A DNA stretch of 11,950 nt, from NCBI GenBank assembly GCA_964555565.1, contig CAZKTF010000104.1, positions 1 through 11,950 on the forward strand, given 5' to 3'. This DNA comes from CAZKTF01 sp964555565. GTDB taxonomy: Bacteria; Planctomycetota; JAJSAM01; JAKLKS01. A program made the position numbers and the translations under genes. This document shows positions 1 through 5,461 of this stretch, piece by piece. The notes under the pieces were generated by a model that was given only the letters and a program-made list of their open reading frames with translations, was not told the DNA's origin and made no database searches. The first letter of the stretch is position 1, and each line of letters opens with the position of its first letter.

Positions 1-226
1 GAACATCGCCGAGCCGGTGCGGGTGTTCCGCTATCGGCCCGACGCGGCAGCGCCACGCGTCTCGAGCCAGACGTCCAGGGGGACCCCCGGGAACTCCACG
101 GTGAGGAGGAACGCCTCCCTGAGGAAGCCCAGCCTCCGCTCCTCGCCCCGGCGGTCCCCCTGGAGGGGCACGACGGTGAACCCGTACCCCTCGCCCCGCG
201 CGAGCGAGCCCGCCGCCGCCGCGTAG
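1..226 (+). CDS. Class III adenylate/guanylate cyclase, C-terminal end (5' partial)
   Basis: Reading from base 2, the frame begins N-I-A-E-P-V-R-V-F-R-Y-R. This is the closing strand of class III nucleotide cyclase domains, which usually end in L-K-N-I-A-x-P-V-x-V-[YW]-R-V. The rest of the gene lies left of the window. Cyclases of this type normally stop within a few residues of this motif, but here the frame stays open to a TAG at 224-226, adding about 55 Ser/Arg/Pro-rich residues that resemble no domain I know. Those codons are antisense to a glycosyltransferase-like open frame (31-342), and the two frames share their wobble position, so third-base GC cannot decide between them. The cyclase identity rests on about 12 residues. 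The tail is probably non-homologous sequence read through after loss of the original stop. Confidence 0.5.
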   Translation, partial: NIAEPVRVFRYRPDAAAPRVSSQTSRGTPGNSTVRRNASLRKPSLRSSPRRSPWRGTTVNPYPSPRASEPAAAA

Positions 227-342
227 CCGCGCTCGTCCCCCTCGAGCGGCGCCGCCGCCCCGCCGGGGAGCGCGAAGAGGATCGCGACCCGCGCCGCGAG
301 CGCGAGGAGGAACACGGCCGCCGCGCCCCGCCCCCCCTCCAT
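31..342 (-). pseudogene. N-terminal remnant of a GT39/ArnT-like membrane glycosyltransferase
   Basis: The 103-residue frame starts with a hydrophobic helix (residues 8-25, then a Pro). A D-E-R-G-Y motif (about 36-40) and S-L-A-R-G-E-G-Y-G-F (about 46-55) follow. This order, first membrane helix, then DE..Y, then L..G.GY, is the start of dolichyl-phosphate-mannose-type GT39 transferases. Those run to about 400-600 residues and continue with a P-P-x-Y/L segment and many more helices. Here the sequence turns charged and ends at a TAG (31-33), antisense to the end of a cyclase gene. The start looks genuine: on the minus strand GGAGG (351-355) sits 8 nt before the ATG. I read it as a gene whose start survives but whose body was removed by a rearrangement. 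It could instead be a short membrane protein of unknown role, or chance. Confidence 0.42.
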
Positions 343-350
343 CCGACAGT

Positions 351-355
351 CCTCC
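351..355 (-). promoter_or_regulatory. Shine-Dalgarno site of the glycosyltransferase remnant
   Basis: On the minus strand GGAGG lies 8 nt before the ATG at 342-340. It supports that ATG as a real translation start. The site lies in the 32-bp gap between two divergent starts (342 and 375), so promoters for either gene would have to lie inside the other gene. Confidence 0.5.
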
Positions 356-374
356 CCGGGTCCCGAGGGCGGCT

Positions 375-2078
375 ATGATAGGGGCGCGCGTGCGCCCCCT
401 CCCCCCTCCGATCGGCGTCCTCGTCCTGCTGCTGGCCCTCGCGGCGGCCCCTCCGTCCGCCCCGCCGGTCCTGGCCCTCGAGGGCGTCGCCGCGGACGAC
501 GACCCGGACAAGGAGTACTTCCGCCGCGAGATCGTCATCTTCGAGACCTTCGATCGGCGGCTGGACGCGGGGAAGGCGCTGACGCTGAAGTTCCGGCTCC
601 ACCGCGGCTACCGGGGCCCCATCCTCGTCGTGGTCTACCCCGACGGCGCCTCCGAGTACCTCCCGGCCACCCCGGCACTCGGGGTCGAGGTGCGCAACGG
701 GGAGAACTCCTACGAGGTGTCCTTCCGGACCGACCCCGGGGGCGGGGTGCACCGGGTCGCGCTGATCGTGGACACCGACTCCGGCGAGGTGACCGGCGCG
801 CGGTTCCTGGTCCGGGGCCCGACGCGCGAGGGGAAGGCGATCGACCGCGACGTGGAGATGCCCCCCGAGGACACCGTCTACCGCCGGATCCGCCCCGACG
901 AGGACCCGCTGCGGCTGGAGCGCATCCTCTTCCACCGCATGAACGGCTTCCGCAGGAAGTCCGGGGCGAAGCCTCTCCCCTGGCACGAGGGGGTCGCGAA
1001 GTGCGCCCGCGAGCACATGCCCGTGGTGGCGCAGATCTACGAGGACACCTACGACCCGAAGAAGGGGCACGGCGAGTCGCTCCACCGGCGGCCCGGGGGC
1101 CCCACCATCGCGGACCGCGTGCGCCTGAACCTCGGCTGGACCGTCGTGGTGGCGAAGTTCGCCCAGACGGACCCCGTCACCGGGCGCGGGACGCCCAACT
1201 ACGTGAGCGAGATCCTGACCGGCGCCACGACCTCCCTCGACCAGAAGTTCGAGCAGTCCCTGCTCCGGCTGAGCGACTTCCGCAAGCCCATGATGGACCC
1301 CTTCCCGACCCACGCGGCGGGCGCCTGCGTGTTCCGGACCTACCTCCGCAGCGGCGCCAACCCGCCGAAGGAGCCCGCCGCGGGCGGGGCCGCGGGCGGC
1401 GCGGTGCCGGCCGTGAGCGGGGGGGGCGGCGCCGCGGAAGCGGTGGGGAGGAACCCCGGCCCCGCCCCGGGGCAGCCGCCGCAGGTCCTGGCGGCGCTGG
1501 TCTTCGTCCAGGTGAACGACCCGGAGGCGGCCGACTCCGACCGCAAGGTGAAGGACTCCGTGATGGGCGAGCTGGCCCAGGCGGGCGACGACCCGGAACG
1601 GCGGGCGCGGGCGCTCCGCCGCCTGGGGCAGTACGCCTACGCGGAGGGGCTCCCCCCCCTCCGGCGGGCCGCCCGCGACGCGCGGCCGAAGGTCGCGGCC
1701 GCGGGGCTCGACGGCCTCTGGCTGGCGGCGCCGGCGGAGGCGCGCACGGAGACGACGGCGCTCGAGGTCCGCGTCCTCCGCGCCTTCGAGAAGGAGGACT
1801 TCGCCGCCGTGGCTCCCGTGCTCGACGCGCTCGGCGGCGTCCGCTACGACGCGGAGACGCGGCAGAGGGCCGTGGACACGGTCCGCAAGATCCGTGCCCT
1901 CGCCCGCGAGCGCGTGAACGCGGCGTCGAGGGCCTCCGCCGAGAAGCGCTGGGCCGAGGCGAAGGCGGGCTACGAGGCGGCGGTCCGCTCCTTCCGGGGG
2001 TTCCCCGAGGCGGAGGAGGCGGCCGACGGGCTCCAGGTCCTCCTCGCGGACCCCGCGGCGAAGGACTCCCTCAAGTAG
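375..2078 (+). CDS. Secreted CAP/SCP-domain protein with Ig-like N-terminus and helical-repeat C-terminus
   Basis: 567 residues. A signal peptide is visible (residues 1 to about 35: Arg-containing start, V-L-V-L-L-L-A-L-A-A-A core). Residues 45-148 alternate as beta strands and look like an Ig-like sandwich. Residues 178-380 match a CAP/SCP (cysteine-rich secretory/PR-1) fold: R-x-N-G-F-R-R-K-S-G-A-K-P-L-P-W helix start, then A-x-E-H-M, a His in K-G-H-G-E (H232), R-V-R-L-N-L-G-W, and an acidic Y-V-S-E-I-L-T-G (E279). The usual second His after the S-P-G-H-R position is replaced (L-S-D-F-R, 299-303). A Gly/Ala/Pro-rich stretch (333-370) separates the last predicted CAP strand (372-381). Residues 395-565 are alpha-helical, HEAT-like then TPR-like. 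A GAGGG 5 nt before the ATG gives moderate support for the start. Probably an exported protein; its substrate is unknown. Confidence 0.75.
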   Translation: MIGARVRPLPPPIGVLVLLLALAAAPPSAPPVLALEGVAADDDPDKEYFRREIVIFETFDRRLDAGKALTLKFRLHRGYRGPILVVVYPDGASEYLPATPALGVEVRNGENSYEVSFRTDPGGGVHRVALIVDTDSGEVTGARFLVRGPTREGKAIDRDVEMPPEDTVYRRIRPDEDPLRLERILFHRMNGFRRKSGAKPLPWHEGVAKCAREHMPVVAQIYEDTYDPKKGHGESLHRRPGGPTIADRVRLNLGWTVVVAKFAQTDPVTGRGTPNYVSEILTGATTSLDQKFEQSLLRLSDFRKPMMDPFPTHAAGACVFRTYLRSGANPPKEPAAGGAAGGAVPAVSGGGGAAEAVGRNPGPAPGQPPQVLAALVFVQVNDPEAADSDRKVKDSVMGELAQAGDDPERRARALRRLGQYAYAEGLPPLRRAARDARPKVAAAGLDGLWLAAPAEARTETTALEVRVLRAFEKEDFAAVAPVLDALGGVRYDAETRQRAVDTVRKIRALARERVNAASRASAEKRWAEAKAGYEAAVRSFRGFPEAEEAADGLQVLLADPAAKDSLK

Positions 2079-2183
2079 TGCACGGAGGCAAGCGAGCGCC
2101 GTTCGAGTTGGGAGTGTGTCCCGCCGTCCCCCCGGCGTGTACGCTTCCCGCAGGCGCTGGGCCCCAGGCTTGCGAGGACCGCG

Positions 2184-2486
2184 ATGCCCCCCGTGACCGT
2201 CGCGCGCTCCGAGGACGTACCCGAGGGCGCCGGGCGCCAGTTCACCGTCGGCGGGAGGGCGGTGGCGGTCTTCCGCGTCGGCGGGCGGCTCCACGCCATG
2301 GACGGGACCTGCGCGCACCGCGGGGGCCCCCTCGGCGAGGGGATGCTCCAGGGGAGCGTGGTGACCTGCCCCTGGCACGGGTGGCGCTACGAGGTGGACA
2401 CGGGGAAGTGCCTCGTCGATCCGGGGAAGGCCCGGGCCCGCTTCCCGGTGCGCGAGGAAGGGGGCGCGATCGTGGTAGAGGCGTGA
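2184..2486 (+). CDS. Rieske [2Fe-2S] ferredoxin-type protein
   Basis: 100 residues, the usual size of a single-domain Rieske ferredoxin (the small electron carrier of ring-hydroxylating dioxygenases) or of the NirD-like nitrite reductase small subunit. The two cluster-binding boxes are intact: C-A-H-R-G-G-P-L (C43, H45) and C-P-W-H-G-W (C62, H65), 16 residues apart. The second box continues into W-R-Y-E-V-D-T-G, also typical. No signal peptide or membrane helix is present, so it should be cytoplasmic. GAGGA (2174-2178) lies 5 nt before the ATG. The stop overlaps the GTG of the methyltransferase by 4 nt (GTGA), so the two are translated together. No oxygenase or reductase partner lies nearby, so its electron partners are unknown. 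The 105 bp before it hold no promoter I can support. Confidence 0.9.
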   Translation: MPPVTVARSEDVPEGAGRQFTVGGRAVAVFRVGGRLHAMDGTCAHRGGPLGEGMLQGSVVTCPWHGWRYEVDTGKCLVDPGKARARFPVREEGGAIVVEA

Positions 2487-3118
2487 GGGAGATCGTCCCC
2501 GCCCCCATCGGACGCTACCTCGAGCGGATCCTCCCGCCGCGGGGGGCGGTCCTGGCCGCCATGGAGCGGGAGGCCGAGCGCCGCCGCATCCCCATCGTGG
2601 GTCCCCACGTGGGCCGGCTGCTGGCGGTGCTGGCCGCCGGCTCCCGCGCGCGGCGCGTGTTCGAGATGGGGTCCGCCATCGGGTACTCGACGCTCTGGCT
2701 CGCCATGGGCGCCCACCCCCGGGCGCGCGTCCACTTCACGGAGACGAACCCGGCCCGCGCCGAGGAGGCCCGCGTCTACCTGGACCGGGCCGGCTTTTCC
2801 GCGCGGGTCCGGTTCCACGTCATGGACGCCTTCGACGCGCTGGCCATCGTGCCGGGGGAGTTCGACCTCGTGTTCAACGACCTGGACAAGCACCTCTACC
2901 CGCGCGCGCTGGAGGCGGCGTTGAGGCGCCTCCGGATCGGCGGGCTCTACGTGGCGGACAACTGCCTCTGGTCCGGGCTGGTCGCGGACGGCCGCACCCG
3001 CGACGTCGCGACGCGCTCCATCCGCGAGCACAACCGGCGCGCCATGGAGGACCCGCGCCTCCTCGGGACGATCCTCCCCATCCGCGACGGCGTGTTCGTC
3101 GGCACCCGCATCGCGTAG
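2483..3118 (+). CDS. Class I SAM-dependent O-methyltransferase (catechol OMT-like)
   Basis: 211 residues from a GTG start overlapping the Rieske stop (GTGA). The open frame extends far upstream, but those codons are only the shadow of the CAP and Rieske genes. The fold is Methyltransf_3-like: an N-terminal helix region with I-P-I-V-G-P-H-V-G (36-44), motif I V-F-E-M-G-S-A-I-G-Y-S-T (59-70) for SAM binding, an acidic strand end (F-T-E-T, 85-88), F-N-D-L-D-K-x-x-Y-P (131-140) where the family has F-I-D-A-D-K-x-x-Y, then V-A-D-N-C-L-W-S-G (157-165). D133, D159 and N160 occupy the metal-binding positions of catechol O-methyltransferases. The likely role is methyl transfer to a hydroxyl of a small phenolic or catechol substrate; the actual substrate is unknown. 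The gene ends in tandem stops TAGTAG, the second contributed by the downstream repeat. Confidence 0.88.
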   Translation: MREIVPAPIGRYLERILPPRGAVLAAMEREAERRRIPIVGPHVGRLLAVLAAGSRARRVFEMGSAIGYSTLWLAMGAHPRARVHFTETNPARAEEARVYLDRAGFSARVRFHVMDAFDALAIVPGEFDLVFNDLDKHLYPRALEAALRRLRIGGLYVADNCLWSGLVADGRTRDVATRSIREHNRRAMEDPRLLGTILPIRDGVFVGTRIA

Positions 3119-3145
3119 TAGGGGCGACCCTTGGGTCGCCCGCCG
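3118..3145 (+). repeat. Palindromic repeat unit, left copy
   Basis: GTA is followed by a perfect 9-bp stem, GGGCGACCC (3122-3130) and GGGTCGCCC (3133-3141), with the dinucleotide TT between the arms, then GCCG. It aligns over 28 nt with the inverted unit at 3256-3283. The second in-frame stop of the methyltransferase (3119-3121) falls in its first bases. It may also help end transcription, but no T-run follows. Confidence 0.75.
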
Positions 3146-3255
3146 TTCACTGGTCCGGCCTTCGCCGACGGCGGGCGGGGGGACCCCGGGGACTTCGAGG
3201 CGTGCCGGTGGCACGCCGAGCCCGGGGAGCCCCGCCCCTACCGCCCGAATACACA

Positions 3256-3283
3256 CGGCGGGCGGGGCAAGCCCCGCCCCTAC
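3256..3283 (-). repeat. Palindromic repeat unit, right copy (inverted)
   Basis: Read on the minus strand this is the same design as the left unit: GTA, a perfect 9-bp stem (3279-3271 with 3268-3260), loop TT, then GCCG. Of 28 positions 22 match the left unit. The six differences form three base pairs, each changed on both sides so that pairing is kept. The TAG stop of the isomerase gene (3282-3280) lies in its first bases. Confidence 0.75.
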
Positions 3284-3795
3284 AGCACGCGCTTGATGAT
3301 GTGGTACCCGAAGGGGCTCTTCACCGGGTCGAAGTCCGCCATGCCCACCCCCCCGACCTCCAGCCGGAAGCCCAGGTCGCCGAAGGCGGGGACCATCCCG
3401 TCGCGGCGGAACTCGCCCTCGCCGTTGGAGACGCCCCGGTTCGCGAGCCCGTAGGGGCCTCCCGGGGGCGGGTCCTCGCTGAACTCGCGCTTGAGCGCGG
3501 CCCAGTCCTCCCCCTTCTTCAGGCGCTCCAGGACCTCGGAGGCGACCTTCTTCGCCTCGGGCTCGGGGCGGCGGAACCCCGCGGTGCGCTGGTCCCTCCC
3601 CCGCACGCCGACGAGGATGTGGTCCACGGTGATGCGGTCCGGCTCCTTCGCGGAGAGGGGACGCAAGGGGGGGAACTCCTTCTTCGCGGGGACGGAAGGT
3701 TCGGCGGAGCAGGCGGCCAGGCCCGACGCCAGCGAGGCCGCGAGGGCGAAGCCGAGGGCCGCCCGCCGGGCCGGGAGCGCGTCGCGGGTCTCCAT
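3280..3795 (-). CDS. Parvulin-type peptidyl-prolyl cis-trans isomerase lipoprotein
   Basis: 171 residues. The N-terminus carries a lipoprotein signal: M-E-T-R-D..R-R, a hydrophobic stretch, then the lipobox L-A-A-C with C29 as the lipidation site. A Pro/Lys linker follows. Residues 57-171 form a parvulin (PpiC/SurA-type) rotamase domain: V-D-H-I-L-V-G at the start, K-K-G-E-D-W-A-A-L-K-R-E-F-S-E-D-P (93-109), the Gly-rich G-G-P-Y-G-L-A-N-R-G (112-121), M-V-P-A-F-G-D-L-G-F (134-143), and the closing S-P-F-G-Y-H-I-I-K-R-V-L. It should act outside the cytoplasmic membrane, helping exported proteins fold by isomerising X-Pro bonds. The ATG at 3795 was chosen because it directly precedes the signal peptide; no clear Shine-Dalgarno is visible. 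The frame stays open far upstream, but that part is antisense to thiI. Its TAG stop is provided by the repeat element. Confidence 0.85.
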   Translation of the reverse strand: METRDALPARRAALGFALAASLASGLAACSAEPSVPAKKEFPPLRPLSAKEPDRITVDHILVGVRGRDQRTAGFRRPEPEAKKVASEVLERLKKGEDWAALKREFSEDPPPGGPYGLANRGVSNGEGEFRRDGMVPAFGDLGFRLEVGGVGMADFDPVKSPFGYHIIKRVL

Positions 3796-3870
3796 CCCCG
3801 GAGGATAGCGGGGCGCGCGGCGGTGCGCGCGAAGTAGCCGGGCGCGGCGCCGATCGGTACCTTCGGCCCC

Positions 3871-5046
3871 GTGCACCCGCACGTCCTCCTCGTCCACTAC
3901 GCCGAGCTCGCCCTGAAGGGGGGGAACCGCCCCTGGTTCGAGGAGCGGCTCCGCGCGAACCTCCTCGACGCCCTGAAGCCGCTCGGGGTGACGGCGGTGC
4001 GGCGGGAGCGCGGGCGGATCGTGGCGGACCTCCCCGCCGACGCGCCCGGGGGGCTGGAGGAGGCGCTGGCGCGCCTGGGGAGCATGCCGGGCGTGGCCTG
4101 GTACGCCGCGGCCCGGCAGGTGGAGCCGGCCATCGAGGCGATCGAGGCCGAGGCCGTCTCGCGGGCGAGGGGCGGGGGCGGGGGCGGGACCTTCCGCGTG
4201 GACGCCCGTCGCGCCGACAAGCGGTTCCCCCTCACCTCGATGGAGGTGAACCGCCGCGTGGGCGCCGCGATCCAGGCGGCCACGGGGAGGCCCGTGGACC
4301 TCGACGCCCCCGGGGACACCTACGGGATCGAGATCGCCGCGAAGGGGGCCTTCGTCTGGCACGAGCGGCGGGAGGGCGTGGGCGGGCTCCCCGTCGGGAC
4401 CTCCGGGAAGGTCGTCGCGCTCATCTCGGGGGGCCTCGATTCCCCGGTGGCCTCCTGGAGGATGATGCGGCGGGGCTGCCGCGTCCTCGGGGTCCACTTC
4501 CTCAACCGCGCCGCCGGGGGCGAGGGGGTGGAGGAGAAGCTCGACCTCCTCGGGGCGGTGCTGGCCCGGACCCAGGGCGCGTTCACCCTCCGCATCGTCC
4601 CCTTCGAGCCCCTCCAGCGGGCCATCGTGGCGGCCGTCCCCGCGGACCACCGGATGGTCGTGTACCGCCGCACCATGCTCCGGCTGGCGGACCGGGTGCG
4701 GGCCCGGGAGGGGGCGAAGGCCCTCGTCACCGGGGACTCCGTCGGGCAGGTGGCCTCCCAGACGCTCGAGAACCTGGCCGTCGCCTACGCCGCGGTCCCG
4801 GGGCTGGTCCTGGCCCCCCTCTGCGGCGAGGAGAAGACCGCCATCGTGGACGAGGCCCGGCGCATCGGGACCTACGAGGCCTCCATCCTCCCCTACCCCG
4901 ACTGCTGCTCCTTCCTCATCGACCCGCACCCCGAGACCCGGGCCCGCCGCGAGGCCGTCGAGGAGATGGAGCGCGGCGTGGAGTGGGGCGACCTGCCGGA
5001 GCGCGCGATCCAGGAGTCGGGGGTCCGGAAGTACGCCGCGTGGTGA
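3871..5046 (+). CDS. thiI: tRNA 4-thiouridine sulfurtransferase ThiI (without rhodanese domain)
   Basis: 391 residues from a GTG start. ThiI adenylates uridine 8 of tRNA and replaces its oxygen with sulfur; in some bacteria it also supplies sulfur for the thiazole of thiamine. The N-terminal ferredoxin-like part has Y-A-E-L-A-L-K-G-G-N-R (10-20), the family signature. The THUMP domain spans about 60-165, with a Gly run (101-106) and F-R-V-D-A-R-R-A-D-K-R-F-P. The adenylation domain has the PP-loop S-G-G-L-D-S-P-V-A (186-194), then V-Y-R-R-T-M-L-R and T-G-D-S-V-G-Q-V-A-S-Q-T (287-298). P-D-C-C-S-F (343-348) supplies the cysteine equivalent to E. coli Cys344. The E. coli protein is about 480 residues because of a C-terminal rhodanese domain; this one stops before it, as many bacterial ThiI do, so another protein must deliver the sulfur. 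It is divergent from the isomerase gene, 75 bp apart. No Shine-Dalgarno is evident. Confidence 0.95.
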   Translation: MHPHVLLVHYAELALKGGNRPWFEERLRANLLDALKPLGVTAVRRERGRIVADLPADAPGGLEEALARLGSMPGVAWYAAARQVEPAIEAIEAEAVSRARGGGGGGTFRVDARRADKRFPLTSMEVNRRVGAAIQAATGRPVDLDAPGDTYGIEIAAKGAFVWHERREGVGGLPVGTSGKVVALISGGLDSPVASWRMMRRGCRVLGVHFLNRAAGGEGVEEKLDLLGAVLARTQGAFTLRIVPFEPLQRAIVAAVPADHRMVVYRRTMLRLADRVRAREGAKALVTGDSVGQVASQTLENLAVAYAAVPGLVLAPLCGEEKTAIVDEARRIGTYEASILPYPDCCSFLIDPHPETRARREAVEEMERGVEWGDLPERAIQESGVRKYAAW

Positions 5047-5132
5047 CCCCCTCGCGGGTCGTGTAACCTTCGTTGCGTCCATGAGTTAGATGCTCGAAGG
5101 GTCCTCCGGGAGGTCGGGCGTGCATCACCTGA

Positions 5133-5161
5133 TTGACAATGTGACCTCTACAGGTCACAAT
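5133..5161 (+). promoter_or_regulatory. Sigma70-type promoter of the toxin-antitoxin pair
   Basis: A perfect -35 TTGACA (5133-5138) is followed after exactly 17 nt by CACAAT (5156-5161), a 4/6 match to TATAAT. This patch is clearly richer in A/T than its surroundings. A start about 7 nt after the -10 falls at about 5168, which is the A of the antitoxin ATG. No Shine-Dalgarno precedes that ATG, so the transcript is probably leaderless. Confidence 0.7.
5140..5159. promoter_or_regulatory. Operator-like inverted repeat between -35 and -10
   Basis: TGTGACCT (5140-5147) and AGGTCACA (5152-5159) are perfect 8-bp inverted arms around a 4-nt spacer. They fill the promoter spacer and reach into the -10 box. 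A dimeric repressor bound here would block RNA polymerase. The natural candidate is the antitoxin encoded directly downstream, since antitoxins of this family usually repress their own operon. Confidence 0.68.
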
Positions 5162-5167
5162 GCCGCC

Positions 5168-5461
5168 ATGCTCGCCGTCGGCCTCCGGGATCTCAAGGCG
5201 AAGCTCGCCGAGTACGTCCGCCTCGCGCGGCAGGGCGAGGTCGTCCTCGTCACCGAGAGAGGCCGCGTCGTGGCGGAGCTCCGGCCCCCCCTCTCGACGA
5301 CGGGCCTCCCGCCGGACCTGGCGGGACTCCGCCCCCTCCTCGAGCGCGGGGTCCTCACCCTCGGCGGCCCCAACGACCCCTCGCTTTACCCCCCGTCCCC
5401 CGTCCGCTGCCCGCCCGGCACCGCGGCGGGCCTCCTGGACGCGGAGCGGGGCGAACGGTGA
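5168..5461 (+). CDS. Phd/YefM-type antitoxin
   Basis: 97 residues. The first 40 fit the Phd/YefM DNA-binding fold: M-L-A-V-G-L-R-D-L-K-A-K-L-A-E-Y-V-R-L-A-R-Q-G, then E-V-V-L-V-T-E-R-G-R-V-V-A-E-L-R-P. This is the beta strand, helix, then G-x-x-v-x-V-T-x-x-G-x-x-V-A-x-L pattern of the family. Residues 41-97 are Pro/Gly-rich and probably form the disordered part that wraps the toxin. An open frame reaches upstream to 5090, but that start would lie before the promoter and before the first conserved residue, so 5168 is preferred. The stop overlaps the toxin's GTG by 4 nt (GTGA), giving coupled translation with the antitoxin first. It should neutralise the PIN toxin by direct binding and repress the shared promoter. 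Confidence 0.87.
   Translation: MLAVGLRDLKAKLAEYVRLARQGEVVLVTERGRVVAELRPPLSTTGLPPDLAGLRPLLERGVLTLGGPNDPSLYPPSPVRCPPGTAAGLLDAERGER

Larger units (their letters stand above)
3118..3283. repeat. Composite palindromic repeat element between convergent genes
   Basis: The 166 bp between the O-methyltransferase and the isomerase are bounded by a perfect 9-bp inverted repeat, GTAGGGGCG (3118-3126) and CGCCCCTAC (3275-3283). A second copy of the right end (AGCCCCGCCCCTAC, 3228-3241) repeats 3270-3283 exactly over 14 nt, so there are two nested right ends. Inside are a nested stem (3184-3190 with 3221-3227) and a perfect 8-bp hairpin with loop GGT (3199-3206/3210-3217). The open frames crossing it show no protein features. 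It resembles REP/MITE-like non-coding interspersed repeats. No transposase or flanking target duplication is visible. Confidence 0.75.

Noticed and set aside
2107..2145. Possible promoter before the Rieske gene
   Set aside because: TACGCT at 2140-2145 has no acceptable -35 at 16-18 nt; too weak to call.
1001..2482. Upstream extension of the O-methyltransferase frame
   Set aside because: Reads out of frame through the CAP and Rieske genes; the GTG at 2483 precedes the first family-like residues.
2387..3256. 289-residue minus-strand frame across the methyltransferase and repeat
   Set aside because: Arg/Gly/Val/Pro-rich shadow with no motif, running into the non-coding repeat.
3131..3837. Plus-strand frames of 107 and 211 residues over the repeat and the isomerase gene
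   Set aside because: They translate palindromic repeat DNA and then the antisense of the isomerase; no protein features.
5045..5060. GACCC/GGGTC hairpin at the end of thiI as a terminator
   Set aside because: Only 5 bp, overlaps the stop codon, and no T-run follows.
3796..5082. Upstream extension of the isomerase frame
   Set aside because: Antisense to thiI, His/Pro/Arg-rich; the lipoprotein signal begins at 3795.
5090..5167. Longer antitoxin starting at 5090
   Set aside because: The extra 26 residues cover the promoter and operator and do not belong to the Phd/YefM fold.
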